A stretch of 64,000 nucleotides of DNA from Chroococcopsis sp964623815 (GCA_964623815.1 CAZUVR010000003.1:75687-139686); one strand, 5' to 3'; numbered from the stretch's first letter, positions 18,545-28,385 are shown. Numbers and translations are program-made. The notes: a model not told the origin generated them from the letters alone.

Positions 18545-19792
18545 ATGCGAGTTAGTTTATTATCAGCCCTTAATGATACTCACGTAGACGCAAATCAGAG
18601 TAGTAGTCAACGTCAATTAGCCCTATCGATCGCGGCCTGTTGTGAGTCGATAAATTCTAGCTTACCTCTCAATCTGTGTTTAGTCCTAGATCATAGCGGT
18701 TCGATGAGGGATAAACCGCTAGAAACGGTAAAGGCGGCCGCGATCGATTTAGTATCGGCCTTAGGGCCGGACGATCGTTTCACCGTCATCGCCTTCGACC
18801 ACGAAGCGAAAGTTATCTTACCCAATCAATCGGGTGAAAATACAGAAAGAGCTATACGAGAGATAAAAAATCTCAAAGCTAAGGGCGGCACCGCCATAGA
18901 TAAAGGTTTAAAGTTGGGTATACAAGAGGCGGCGACGGCGAAACAAAATCGCGTCTCGCACATTTTCTTACTCACCGATGGCGAGAACGAACACGGTGAT
19001 AACGATAAATGTTTGAAATTGGCAGGATTGGCATCAGAATACGGGATTACCGTTAACTGTCTCGGTTTCGGCGCTCATTGGAATCAGGATATATTGGAAA
19101 AGGTAGCAGATTTATCAGGTGGCTCCCTCTCTTATATAGAAAGGCCGGAAACAGCCTTGAGCGAATTTACTCGTCTGTTTACGAGATTACAATCTGTGGG
19201 TTTAACTAACGGATTTTTAGAATTAGAATTAGACCCGAGAGTGAGGTTGGCGGAGTTAAAACCCGTGGCGCAAGTGGCTCCAGAAACGATCGAATTACCA
19301 GTGCAGTCCGAGGTGAATTATTATCTAATTCGTCTCGGGGATATATTGGTAGAGCAGGAAAAGACGATTCTGGTCAATCTTTATTTGAATCAATTATCAC
19401 CTGGAAATCAGACGATCGCTCGGGTGAGAGTGCGCTACGATGATCCCGCAACGGGAAAGACGGGTATCTATTCGGAAACATTGCCGGTTAACGTAGAATC
19501 ACAAAGCCTGTATCAGTCGCAGATTGACGATAAAGTGCAGAAATCGGTGTTGACCCTAGCCAAATATCGACAGACACAGATAGCGGAAGACAAACTGAAG
19601 AAGGGCGATCGTATTGGTGCGGCGACGATGTTACAGACGGCAGCTAATACAGCGATCAAATTGGGAGAAACTAACGCAGCTACAGTATTACAATCGAACG
19701 CTACCCGTTTACAAGTCGGGGAAGAATTGAGCGAAGCAGATTTGAAGAAAACGAGAATCATCTCGAAAACTCGTTTACAGATGGATGAATAG
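18545..19792 (+). CDS. VWA-domain protein with intact MIDAS
   Basis: The 415-residue protein has a von Willebrand factor A domain (about 38-220). The metal-ion-dependent adhesion site is complete: DHSGSM, the conserved threonine in KGGTAIDKGL, and LLTDGENEHGD. A beta-sandwich region (about 220-325) and a helical, repeat-like C-terminus (about 330-415, KGDRIGAATMLQTAANTAIKLG) follow. No signal peptide is seen, so it is probably cytoplasmic. Bacterial VWA proteins often act as metal-dependent scaffolds. The following TPM and LemA genes are on the same strand, the first 88 bp downstream, suggesting a joint envelope role. No MoxR ATPase is present here. Confidence 0.85.
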   Translation: MRVSLLSALNDTHVDANQSSSQRQLALSIAACCESINSSLPLNLCLVLDHSGSMRDKPLETVKAAAIDLVSALGPDDRFTVIAFDHEAKVILPNQSGENTERAIREIKNLKAKGGTAIDKGLKLGIQEAATAKQNRVSHIFLLTDGENEHGDNDKCLKLAGLASEYGITVNCLGFGAHWNQDILEKVADLSGGSLSYIERPETALSEFTRLFTRLQSVGLTNGFLELELDPRVRLAELKPVAQVAPETIELPVQSEVNYYLIRLGDILVEQEKTILVNLYLNQLSPGNQTIARVRVRYDDPATGKTGIYSETLPVNVESQSLYQSQIDDKVQKSVLTLAKYRQTQIAEDKLKKGDRIGAATMLQTAANTAIKLGETNAATVLQSNATRLQVGEELSEADLKKTRIISKTRLQMDE

Positions 19793-19880
19793 TTTTCTGT
19801 CGGCCTGGCCACTAAAATTACCCCACTCTGGAAGGCTGTTCTATAATTGAGGAGCAAAACATAATCTTAAGGTAGAGATT

Positions 19881-21059
19881 ATGAGTAATAAAACGCTGGG
19901 CACATTACTGGGGTTGTGGATAGCATTGGGAGTAGGAGCTATCCCTACCCTAGTCTACGCGGTAGATATTCGAGAAGTGCCCAATCCGAGAAAATTAAAT
20001 AAGGGTTGGGTATCGGATGGGGCGCGGGTACTTAGCCCACAAGCGATCGCGTCTCTCAATCAAAGTTTATCAGAATTAGAAGCGAAAACAGGTACAGAAT
20101 TAGCCGTCGTCACCGTTACCGACACCCAACCCTACCCCACGCCGAAAGATTACGCAACGGCACTGTTTAACGAATGGAAAATCGGTAAGAAAGGGGCAGA
20201 TAACGGAGTATTACTGTTAGTTTCCCTAAAAGATAGACGAGTGGAGATAGAAACCGGTTACGGTGCGGAAGGGGTATTACCGGATGCCAGGACGGGTAAC
20301 ATCATCAGGAATCATATTATCCCCCGCTTCAAACAGGAAGATTATCAAGGCGGTATCATAGACGGCACCCGAGAATTAATCAAAGTTTTGCAGAATTTAC
20401 CCATAGAAGGGCCCTCGGATGCGCCGACGGGGGATGATTATAGCCCGGGCCTCGATTTACTCGTGTTGGGGGGAGGTATCGGGGCTATCGGCGGCACCTT
20501 ATATTACATCAAAAATCGTAAACGTTATCTGTCACCGAGAGGAAGGTCTTGGAGTTACGGAAGTGGTGGTAATCCTAAATTTCACTGCGCCGAGTGTAAA
20601 GCCTTAATGGAGCGAGTCAAGGATGATGAAGTGCAGTCTAATCTCAACTACCCGCAAAAGGTAGCACAGGAGATAAACAGTACCAAGTACGAGGGTTGGC
20701 GGTGCGGTAAGTGTAGCACCCAATCGGCGGGTTTAACTTATCATCTGCGGGGTTATAAGTTATCTTCACAATATGAACTATGCCCGAATTGTCAGGAGTA
20801 CACCATCATCACCGAAGTTCATATTCTCCAACCCGCCACTACTTTCAGTAACGGTTTACAGCGTCGCATCAGTCAGTGTATGTCCTGTGATATATCTCGA
20901 GTCACCGATGAACTAATACCCCGCATTACTCCCGTTGTGGTGGTTAGCGGTGGTGGTTACAGTGGCAGTGGTGGATATAGCGGTGGTGGCAGTAGTGGCG
21001 GCGGCGGCGATTTCGGCGGTGGCAGTAGTGGCGGCGGCGGTGCCGGTGATAGTTGGTAA
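19881..21059 (+). CDS. Secreted/membrane TPM-domain protein with zinc ribbons and Gly/Ser-rich tail
   Basis: The 392-residue protein has a signal peptide (about 1-27, ending PTLVYAVDI) and a TPM domain (about 40-170) with TGTELAVVTV, KKGADNGVLLLVSL and ETGYGAEGVLPDARTG. A membrane segment follows (LLVLGGGIGAIGGTLYYI, about 194-211). Then come paired CxxC motifs (CAECKAL, CGKCSTQ, CPNCQEY, CMSCD) that look like two zinc ribbons, and a 40-residue Gly/Ser-rich tail. TPM proteins include YgcG-type proteins and thylakoid TLP18.3-type proteins involved in PSII repair. LemA follows 24 bp downstream, the partner commonly found beside TPM genes. Confidence 0.88.
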   Translation: MSNKTLGTLLGLWIALGVGAIPTLVYAVDIREVPNPRKLNKGWVSDGARVLSPQAIASLNQSLSELEAKTGTELAVVTVTDTQPYPTPKDYATALFNEWKIGKKGADNGVLLLVSLKDRRVEIETGYGAEGVLPDARTGNIIRNHIIPRFKQEDYQGGIIDGTRELIKVLQNLPIEGPSDAPTGDDYSPGLDLLVLGGGIGAIGGTLYYIKNRKRYLSPRGRSWSYGSGGNPKFHCAECKALMERVKDDEVQSNLNYPQKVAQEINSTKYEGWRCGKCSTQSAGLTYHLRGYKLSSQYELCPNCQEYTIITEVHILQPATTFSNGLQRRISQCMSCDISRVTDELIPRITPVVVVSGGGYSGSGGYSGGGSSGGGGDFGGGSSGGGGAGDSW

Positions 21060-21083
21060 AGTCTTAAGGAGTGGTAGTAACGA

Positions 21084-21830
21084 ATGAACGAACCTAATTC
21101 TAAAATTCCCGAGGATATGGTAGATGAAGTTCTCCAAGTAGCCTCAGAGTTATACGCTAAAGCGGAGGATAGCTATTCTGTCTCTGATTTAAAAGCAGCC
21201 GGGCAAGACGTTAATATTCCGCCTGAGATAATCGAGCAAGCAATAGAACAAGTAAGGGAAAAACGCCGGCTTGAAACTATCGAGAAACAAGAAGAGGCAG
21301 AAAAGAAACGTAAGTTAGGTTATGTGGCGATAGGTGTCGGGGCCTTGAGCTTATTATGGGGCATCCTTACCTACAATTCTCTATCCGCAGCCAGGGGCCA
21401 GATGAATTCTCAATGGGCGCAGGTGGAAAACCAATTACAGCGAAAGGCGGACTTGATACCCCAGTTGATCAGTTTAACTCAAGCGCAAACGAAGCAGGAA
21501 ACCAGCATTATCAAGCAATTAAATCAGGCTAAAAACAATTTTCAGAAAGCCGATACCCCCGAAGAAAAAACATTAGCCGGTCAAAGCGTAGATAAGGCCA
21601 TTCAACAATTCAATCAATACGCTCTCAAATCTGGTTTAACTTCATCCACCGCTTTTACCAACTTACAGTATGAAATATCAGGCACAGAGAACCGCATAGC
21701 CACCGAACGCAAACGTTACAATGAGGCAGTACAAAAGTACAACCAGAAGATCAGCGCTTTTCCCAATTCTCTTATTGCTTCGATCGCGGGCTTCGAGCCG
21801 AAAGAATTTTTTCAAGCCACCCCTAAATAA
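21084..21830 (+). CDS. lemA: LemA family protein with N-terminal cytoplasmic extension
   Basis: The 248-residue protein has a helical N-terminal region (about 1-72), one membrane helix (LGYVAIGVGALSLLWGILTYN, about 76-96) and a LemA domain. That domain shows NSQWAQVENQLQRKADLIPQL, long antiparallel helices, and the terminal YNQKISAFPNSLIASIAGF and PKEFFQA signature. LemA is a membrane-anchored helical-bundle protein of unknown biochemical role, often encoded beside TPM-domain proteins, as here. The pre-membrane extension resembles a small helical domain (SDLKAAGQDVNIPPEIIEQAI) and is longer than in typical LemA. Confidence 0.9.
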   Translation: MNEPNSKIPEDMVDEVLQVASELYAKAEDSYSVSDLKAAGQDVNIPPEIIEQAIEQVREKRRLETIEKQEEAEKKRKLGYVAIGVGALSLLWGILTYNSLSAARGQMNSQWAQVENQLQRKADLIPQLISLTQAQTKQETSIIKQLNQAKNNFQKADTPEEKTLAGQSVDKAIQQFNQYALKSGLTSSTAFTNLQYEISGTENRIATERKRYNEAVQKYNQKISAFPNSLIASIAGFEPKEFFQATPK

Positions 21831-21867
21831 GTAAATACTTCTTCAAAGTCTTAGCCCTGGAGGAATA

Positions 21868-21912
21868 ATGAAACTCTGTCGCTCGGCCCGTAAGGTCATT
21901 AGAGAACAGTGA
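21868..21912 (+). CDS. Possible 14-codon leader ORF before aroB
   Basis: GGAGG sits five bases before ATG 21868, one of the best ribosome binding sites in the window. The frame encodes MKLCRSARKVIREQ and stops at 21912, 85 bp before the aroB start. The peptide has no aromatic run, so classical attenuation by aromatic amino acids is not indicated. It could be a regulatory leader or chance. Confidence 0.3.
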   Translation: MKLCRSARKVIREQ

Positions 21913-21997
21913 GGCTCGGCAATCCGAACGGTAATGATCTGTGTTTCCCCTAAATGATACGATCAAAATTCACCCCATCGATCGCCTCCTTCCATCT

Positions 21998-23089
21998 ATG
22001 ACTATCCGTATTCCCGTCACTCTACCCGAAAACTCCTATGAAATTCTCATTGCCCCGGGCGGATTAAAGCACATAGGAACAGAAATCAGTAGCCTTAAAT
22101 TAGGGAAGAAAGTTCTCGTCATATCTAACCCCGAAATCTTCAGCCACTACGGGGAAACAGTTTTAACCTCTCTTGAATCAGCGGGCTTTGAAGTTTTCAC
22201 CCATTTAATTCCCGCCGGCGAAGCTTATAAAACTCTCGATTCTATCGCTAAAATCTACGATACTGCCCTCGATTATCGCTTAGAGCGCTCCTCTACCATG
22301 CTCGCTCTCGGGGGCGGGGTTATCGGTGATATGACGGGTTTTGCCGCCGCTACTTGGTTACGGGGAATCAATTTCGTACAGGTGCCTACTACTCTCCTCG
22401 CTATGGTAGACGCTTCTATCGGTGGTAAAACGGGAGTCAATCACCCCGAGGGCAAAAATCTTATCGGTGCTTTCTATCAGCCCCGTTTAGTTCTCATCGA
22501 TCCTAACGTTTTAAGGACTCTCCCAGATAGGGAATTCCGGGCGGGAATGGCGGAGATAATTAAATATGGAGTGATTTGGGATAGGGAATTATTCGATCGA
22601 TTGGAAGGAGCTACGGGTATAGATAATTATGACTTGATCGATCCTCAATTACTACAGACTATTATTACTAAATCCTGTCAGGCGAAGGCGGATGTAGTGG
22701 GTAAAGATGAGAAGGAAGCAGGATTAAGAGCCATATTAAATTATGGACATACGATCGCCCACGCGGTAGAAAGTCTCACAGGGTACACTAGTATTAATCA
22801 CGGGGAAGCGGTGGCGATGGGGATGGTGGCCGCCGGTAAATTAGCGGTGAAACTGGGGATGTGGCAGCAAGAAGAAGCCGATAAACAGGAAAAGTTAATC
22901 GCTAAAGCTGGCTTGCAAACTGAGTTACCTATATTAGATGCTAAATCGGTGTTAGATACTCTTACTACTGATAAAAAAGTCAAAGATGGGAAGGTAAGAT
23001 TTATTTTACCCACAGAAATCGGTAAGGTGGAGATAAGCGATCGAGTGACAGGAGAATTAATAAAAGAGATTTTAGAAACGGACATATAA
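21998..23089 (+). CDS. aroB: 3-dehydroquinate synthase
   Basis: AroB converts DAHP to 3-dehydroquinate, the second step of the shikimate pathway, using NAD and a divalent metal. The protein shows LGGGVIGDMTGFAAATWLRG (NAD-binding region), PTTLLAMVDASIGGKTGVNHPEGKN split over the active site, the metal-ligand segments LRAILNYGHTIAHAVE and INHGEAVAMGM, and DKKVKDGKVRFILP near the end. ATG 21998 (MTIRIPVTLPENSYEI) matches family N-termini; the upstream GTG 21941 adds an atypical leader. Length of 363 residues is normal. ureC starts 32 bp downstream. Confidence 0.96.
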   Translation: MTIRIPVTLPENSYEILIAPGGLKHIGTEISSLKLGKKVLVISNPEIFSHYGETVLTSLESAGFEVFTHLIPAGEAYKTLDSIAKIYDTALDYRLERSSTMLALGGGVIGDMTGFAAATWLRGINFVQVPTTLLAMVDASIGGKTGVNHPEGKNLIGAFYQPRLVLIDPNVLRTLPDREFRAGMAEIIKYGVIWDRELFDRLEGATGIDNYDLIDPQLLQTIITKSCQAKADVVGKDEKEAGLRAILNYGHTIAHAVESLTGYTSINHGEAVAMGMVAAGKLAVKLGMWQQEEADKQEKLIAKAGLQTELPILDAKSVLDTLTTDKKVKDGKVRFILPTEIGKVEISDRVTGELIKEILETDI

Positions 23090-23121
23090 TGACCGTATCA
23101 GCCTGTTAATAGGATAAATGA

Positions 23122-24831
23122 ATGAGCTACAGAATCGATCGCCGTACTTACGCTGAAACTTACGGCCCAACGGTTGGCGACAAAGTGCGCCTCGCAGACA
23201 CAGAATTGATCATCGAAGTAGAAAAAGACTATACCACCTACGGAGACGAAGTAAAATTCGGCGGCGGGAAAGTAATCCGCGACGGGATGGGGCAGTCTCC
23301 CATATCTAGAGAAGATGGGGCAGTAGATTTAGTCATTACCAATGCCCTGATTTTGGATTGGTGGGGGATAGTCAAGGCGGATATAGGGATTAAAAACGGT
23401 AAAATTGCCAAAATCGGTAAGGCGGGCAACCCTTACATACAGGATAACGTGACTATAATTATCGGGCCTGGTACAGAAGTCATCGCCGGGGAGGGAATGA
23501 TAGTCACCGCCGGGGGCATAGATACCCACATTCATTTTATCTGCCCGCAACAGATAGAAACCGCGATCGCGTCCGGTATCACCACCATGATAGGGGGCGG
23601 TACCGGCCCCGCCACTGGCACCAACGCCACCACCTGCACCCCTGGAGAGTGGAATATTCACCGGATGCTACAAGCCGCCGACGCTTTCCCGGTTAACCTG
23701 GGCTTTCTCGGTAAGGGTAACAGTAGCGCCCCCGAAGGCTTAGAGGAGCAAATTAAAGCGGGGGCGATGGGTTTGAAACTACACGAAGACTGGGGCACGA
23801 CTCCCGCCACCATCGATACCTGTCTGAGCGTCGCCGATAAATACGATGTGCAGGTAGCTATTCATACGGATACTCTTAACGAGGCAGGTTTTGTCGAGGC
23901 TACTATTGCGGCTTTTAAAAATCGGGTTATTCACACCTATCATACCGAAGGCGCGGGCGGTGGTCACGCTCCCGATATTATCAAGGTATGCGGGCAGGCT
24001 AACGTATTACCTTCTTCTACTAATCCCACTCGCCCCTATACTCTCAATACTTTAGAAGAACATCTCGATATGTTGATGGTGTGCCATCACCTCGATAAAT
24101 CCATCCCCGAAGATGTGGCTTTTGCCGAGTCGAGGATTAGACGGGAAACAATCGCCGCCGAAGACATTTTACACGACTTGGGCGCTTTCAGTATGATCTC
24201 TTCCGACTCTCAAGCGATGGGGCGAGTCGGCGAGGTAATCATTCGCACCTGGCAGACGGCCCATAAGATGAAAATACAGAGGGGGAAACTGCCCCTAGAA
24301 ACTGGAGATAATGATAATTTCCGGGCTAAACGCTACATCGCCAAGATAACTATCAATCCGGCTATCACTCACGGTATCGCTGATTATGTCGGTTCGATCG
24401 AAGAGGGGAAATTAGCGGATTTATGCTTGTGGAAACCCGCCTTTTTTGGTGTCAAGCCGGAGTTAGTAATTAAGGGGGGTTTAATCGCCTGGGCCCAGAT
24501 GGGAGACGCTAACGCCAGTATACCCACCCCAGGGCCCGTCTATATGCGCCCCATGTTCGGTAGTTTCGGCGGCGCTATCGATTCTACCTGTCTCACTTTC
24601 CTCTCTAGAGCGGGTATTAAGGGGGATATTCCTCAACGTTTAGGTTTGAGAAAGAAAGCCGTAGCAGTGAGTAATACCCGCCATCTAACTAAAGAGCAGA
24701 TGAAGTTAAATAATGCCCTACCGGTGATGGAGGTTAATCCGGAAACCTACGAGGTGAGGGCTGATGGAGAGTTATTAACCTGTGAGCCGGCGACGGTTTT
24801 ACCGATGGCTCAACGTTATTTTCTATTTTAG
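23122..24831 (+). CDS. ureC: Urease alpha (catalytic) subunit
   Basis: UreC hydrolyses urea to ammonia and carbamate at a dinickel centre. All key elements are present: DTHIHFICPQQ (nickel ligands H136 and H138), GLKLHEDWG (carbamylated lysine, K219), IHTDTLNEAGFVE, TYHTEGAGGGHAPD, the flap motif MVCHHLDKSIPEDVAFAESRIRRET, and SSDSQAMGRVGE with the last metal ligand. Length of 569 residues is standard. ureA, ureB and the accessory genes ureD-G are not in the window; dispersed urease genes are known in cyanobacteria. The final 4 bp overlap the convergent neighbour. Confidence 0.98.
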   Translation: MSYRIDRRTYAETYGPTVGDKVRLADTELIIEVEKDYTTYGDEVKFGGGKVIRDGMGQSPISREDGAVDLVITNALILDWWGIVKADIGIKNGKIAKIGKAGNPYIQDNVTIIIGPGTEVIAGEGMIVTAGGIDTHIHFICPQQIETAIASGITTMIGGGTGPATGTNATTCTPGEWNIHRMLQAADAFPVNLGFLGKGNSSAPEGLEEQIKAGAMGLKLHEDWGTTPATIDTCLSVADKYDVQVAIHTDTLNEAGFVEATIAAFKNRVIHTYHTEGAGGGHAPDIIKVCGQANVLPSSTNPTRPYTLNTLEEHLDMLMVCHHLDKSIPEDVAFAESRIRRETIAAEDILHDLGAFSMISSDSQAMGRVGEVIIRTWQTAHKMKIQRGKLPLETGDNDNFRAKRYIAKITINPAITHGIADYVGSIEEGKLADLCLWKPAFFGVKPELVIKGGLIAWAQMGDANASIPTPGPVYMRPMFGSFGGAIDSTCLTFLSRAGIKGDIPQRLGLRKKAVAVSNTRHLTKEQMKLNNALPVMEVNPETYEVRADGELLTCEPATVLPMAQRYFLF

Positions 24832-26777
24832 GGGGTGGTGCCAGATGGAATTTCCAACTCTCCATTCTCCAATCCTCCAGTCGAAGGCATAGCCTCGGGT
24901 AGGGGCGGTGGCGGTGCTGGTTCTAAAATGCGCCGCCAAATTTCTATCTGAGAGCGGGCTGAACTGTAAGCAGAGCTTTCAGTCGGTATATTTTCCGCGA
25001 GTCGAATGGCTTCGGTATAATTGCCGGTATTGGCTTGATCCGTCGCCAGGGCTAAAAGTTGATAACTCCAGCGATCGATCGCTTCTCCTTTTTGCATTCC
25101 CGCATCCGTCGCTCTGGGGATATTGCGGGCGATACCGAGGGCCCGAATCAGATTATCTGGCACGCGACTGGAGGCCAGTTGAGAGGCTTGCGCTAAATCC
25201 TGTTGGGCGTTTAACTGTCGTCGCCATTGTCTGATACTACTTCTGGCTTCGTAGTATAGGGCACGGCCCGAGCCGATACGTCGGGCGGTTGCGATCGCTG
25301 TAGCGTAATCTTTAACATTGGCTAGGGCTTGAGCTTGATCTAAAAGTGGTTGGTCTTCGATTCGTTGAATTTGGCCCCACCAATTACCGATGTCTTTTTG
25401 GGCTTCTGAATATAATGCCCGCCCCGAACTAATTTTATTAGCGGAATTGATAGCCGATTTTAAAGAATCAATATCTCCAGATAAAGCCACCTCTCTCGCT
25501 CCGTCTAAAATGGGCTGATCTTCGATCACTTGTATCTGTCTCGTCCATCGATTTACCTCGCCTTGAGCTTCATTATGACGGGGATGACCTGCGGGTATTT
25601 CTTGAGCTTTTTTAATCGCCGCTTGTAAATCCTTTATGGTACCTGAAATTGCTAGTTTTTGAGCTATTTCTAATTTTTCTAAATCTTTTAATTCTAAGTT
25701 CCAACGCTCTATTAATTCCTGTGCTAATTGATAAAGAGGTCGCTCTGGTGCTATTTGCTGAGCAGAGAGAATAGCCGCTTTAATACTATCCGTTGTTCCC
25801 GTATTGCCATCGATTCCCGCATCAGATAACTTTGACCAATCCCCTACATCTTCGACCATAGAGCTTTTTTCTGGAATGAGTCCGACTAAATTTTTTAACT
25901 CCGACCAATTACGATTATCTATTAAATTTTGGGCATATTCCTTAATTTTATTTTCTGCATCTTTTACTAATCTTTGAGCTTCCTGATAGGCGTAACTCTC
26001 CGATCCTATTTTATTAGCTTCTACGATCGTTTGTATCCAGTTATTAATACCACCGCCGTTAAATATAGCATAGGCTTTATCTAATTTGGCGCTTTCTGCT
26101 TGAGCGAGATTGATTTTAGCTATGGCTTCGTTATATTTTGTCGTGGCCCAGTAATGATTATCTAAATTCAATAAATCTACGGCGAGACGGAAAGAATGAT
26201 TCCAATGGGATTGGCGGAGATGTTCTTCTAGTTGGGTCATTATTTCTTGCCCTTTCGCCCAAGTCTCCCGCCATTTTTGTATTTGTTCGTCTACCAATTT
26301 GGCGACGCTGACATCTATTGGGATTTTTTTAACGGTGGCTATAGCCTTTTCTATCTTACCCGCTTGAAAATCTTTTTCCGCCAGATTAAAAATCTCCTCC
26401 GCCCACTGTTCTACTAAAGGATTCATTTCGGCGCGGCGGGGATGATCAGGAGGCAGAGCCGTCACGAGATTGATGGCTTTCAATAAGCCGTTGACTGTGC
26501 GGGTATCGGCTTCTAATTGAGCGCAATAAAAGCGAGTCGAAGCCGAGGCAAGAGGCCAGAAAACCGCCGGGCAATTAGAGGATTTCGATAGGTTAAAGAG
26601 TAATAATGTGGCGACACTCCCCACACTACCCAGTAAAACCAGGGATAAAATAGCCCAATGTTGCCAGCTTAATCGAGTTTGTAGTTTCTCCCAGAGGGGA
26701 ACTATTAAGCCCTTAGCCTTGTCTTTGATTTCGTCTGGTGACGATCGAGTTACCAATTTTTCTTGTCCTGTCCCCAT
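24828..26777 (-). CDS. Membrane-anchored helical repeat protein, conserved unknown
   Basis: The 649-residue protein has a short cytoplasmic N-terminus, one membrane helix (WAILSLVLLGSVGSVATLLLF, about 41-61) and a long, presumably periplasmic, helical region. The C-terminal half is built from units of about 45-50 residues with a recurring pattern: LxxAxxxAxxGD, then AIxxAxxIxxGRALYxEAQ, WxxQIQxIEDQP. The pattern resembles TPR-like solenoids. It ends in a proline-rich tail (PAPPPPLPEAMP). Some homologues have been labelled chromosome segregation ATPase, but no ATP-binding motif is visible. It may be a scaffold; function unknown. Confidence 0.75.
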   Translation of the reverse strand: MGTGQEKLVTRSSPDEIKDKAKGLIVPLWEKLQTRLSWQHWAILSLVLLGSVGSVATLLLFNLSKSSNCPAVFWPLASASTRFYCAQLEADTRTVNGLLKAINLVTALPPDHPRRAEMNPLVEQWAEEIFNLAEKDFQAGKIEKAIATVKKIPIDVSVAKLVDEQIQKWRETWAKGQEIMTQLEEHLRQSHWNHSFRLAVDLLNLDNHYWATTKYNEAIAKINLAQAESAKLDKAYAIFNGGGINNWIQTIVEANKIGSESYAYQEAQRLVKDAENKIKEYAQNLIDNRNWSELKNLVGLIPEKSSMVEDVGDWSKLSDAGIDGNTGTTDSIKAAILSAQQIAPERPLYQLAQELIERWNLELKDLEKLEIAQKLAISGTIKDLQAAIKKAQEIPAGHPRHNEAQGEVNRWTRQIQVIEDQPILDGAREVALSGDIDSLKSAINSANKISSGRALYSEAQKDIGNWWGQIQRIEDQPLLDQAQALANVKDYATAIATARRIGSGRALYYEARSSIRQWRRQLNAQQDLAQASQLASSRVPDNLIRALGIARNIPRATDAGMQKGEAIDRWSYQLLALATDQANTGNYTEAIRLAENIPTESSAYSSARSQIEIWRRILEPAPPPPLPEAMPSTGGLENGELEIPSGTTP

Positions 26778-26855
26778 AATTTACCAGGTCGCTTTTTGCC
26801 TATACCTGTTATACCAAAATTCTCACGATAAGAGATTTTACTCAGTCTACCCTAT

Positions 26856-28385
26856 CTAGCGGTTAGGGGGAATAGCGATGACATTTAATTTGCCTTCTAG
26901 CCGTTCTAAAGAGTCAATGAGCGATAGATTCCGCAGAAATGGCTGATAAATCGCCAATTGATAACCCCATTCCCGCAATTTTTCGGCTACGGGCAAATTA
27001 CTCCCCTTACTGCTTGCTATATTTTCGTAGAGGATAATAGGAGTGAATTCCCGGATGAGTTTTTCCGCCCCTTGCAAAACTTGTATTTCATGTCCTTCCG
27101 CATCGATTTTCAGCAAGTCTACAGAATTCAACCCGTACTTTTCGATTAAATCATCTAAGGGGAAACAGTCTACAGTTTCATAGCTACCCTCTACCAGCCC
27201 GCTATTATCCTCCGTCACCTCGTTCAATTCACTGGCTTGATAGAGGGATAAATATAATTGCCCGCGAGTACTACTCGCCGCGCCCCGGCAAACTTTCACC
27301 GCCTCGAATTGATTGACTCGACAGGTTTCTTCCAGGTATTGGACGCATCGGGAAAAAGGTTCGATGGCTATTACTTTACCGTTCTTACCTACTCTTTTGG
27401 CTGCACTAAAAGTATACACTCCCGCATTGGCACCCACATCGATAACCGTCATGCCTTCTCCGAGATAATTCCTCCAGAATTCTAATTCCTGTTCAAACCA
27501 ATCTCCTTCGGCTAATAAAACGCAGGTGACGATACTGGCAAAATTCGCATCTACCGCTAACAATATATCTCCGTCATAGGTGACATAAGTAAAAGAACTT
27601 TCTTTAGGTAATTGCGTCCAGGGTAAATTAGCATTTTCTTCTCGGGCTTGCTGTAAATAATGAGCTGCTAATTCATCACCTCCTAATTGTGTATAAGCGA
27701 GATAAAGAGATTGTAATACTGGTAAATTATGGGGCAGGGTAGTCAAGGCATGATGGAGATAATATAAACCTTCTATTTCCCCAACCATCAATTTAGCGAT
27801 ACCCATCTGCAAATTAATCGCATCCGAGTCGGGCATAACCTGACGGGTTAAATTTAAAAATCTTCTTCCAGATTCGTTATAAAAACAAAGGTTGGCTTTA
27901 TACAGGACGAAAATACACAGGCATAGAGATTGATAGTTTCTATCCCGGCATAGTAATAAAATTTCTAAATTCTTCGCGTTATACATTGATAACTTGGAGG
28001 GTAGATAAATTAACCCTTTGGCACTGCCCCCTTCTTGTTCTTGCAAATGTAAGAGGTTTAAACTGCGGTTGAATGCTAGATTTAGCGCTCGTTCTTTTTC
28101 TCCTAAAATTTCGTATAATAGCATCAGGTGACAACCTGAGAGATAGTCAGAAGGAGAGCCTTTGCTGAGCCAATCTAAAGCCGTATCTACATAGAATCTA
28201 CGGGTTTCTATATCTTCACATTTTTCGGCTTCTATCAGGGCTATGACCGCACAATTATTAAAGTCCTCACCTGTAGTTGGTTCTTCCCAGTTCGTATCTT
28301 GATTGTCTGCCAATAATGAATCGATGTTAAGTTCGGGGCAGAGGGAATTGACGTATTGACGATATATTTCTAAAAATTCATTCAT
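26856..28385 (-). CDS. FkbM-family methyltransferase with N-terminal helical repeat region
   Basis: The C-terminal 230 residues form an FkbM SAM-dependent methyltransferase: MTVIDVGANAGVYTFSAA (motif I), KVIAIEPFSRCVQYLEE (motif II), then DLLKIDAEGHEIQVLQGAE and FTPIILYEN. The N-terminal 260 residues are helical and repeat-like (MGIAKLMVGEIEGLYYLHHAL, QSLYLAYTQLGGDELAAHYL), consistent with TPR units. FkbM enzymes O-methylate sugars or natural products, so modification of a glycan is plausible; the TPR part may bind the acceptor. The start overlaps the upstream DUF2232 gene by 8 bp, indicating translational coupling. Confidence 0.85.
   Translation of the reverse strand: MNEFLEIYRQYVNSLCPELNIDSLLADNQDTNWEEPTTGEDFNNCAVIALIEAEKCEDIETRRFYVDTALDWLSKGSPSDYLSGCHLMLLYEILGEKERALNLAFNRSLNLLHLQEQEGGSAKGLIYLPSKLSMYNAKNLEILLLCRDRNYQSLCLCIFVLYKANLCFYNESGRRFLNLTRQVMPDSDAINLQMGIAKLMVGEIEGLYYLHHALTTLPHNLPVLQSLYLAYTQLGGDELAAHYLQQAREENANLPWTQLPKESSFTYVTYDGDILLAVDANFASIVTCVLLAEGDWFEQELEFWRNYLGEGMTVIDVGANAGVYTFSAAKRVGKNGKVIAIEPFSRCVQYLEETCRVNQFEAVKVCRGAASSTRGQLYLSLYQASELNEVTEDNSGLVEGSYETVDCFPLDDLIEKYGLNSVDLLKIDAEGHEIQVLQGAEKLIREFTPIILYENIASSKGSNLPVAEKLREWGYQLAIYQPFLRNLSLIDSLERLEGKLNVIAIPPNR

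Noticed and set aside
23090..23121. Search for an NtcA site (GTA-N8-TAC) just upstream of ureC
   Set aside because: Only GTA-N8-TTA was found, which lacks the second half-site.
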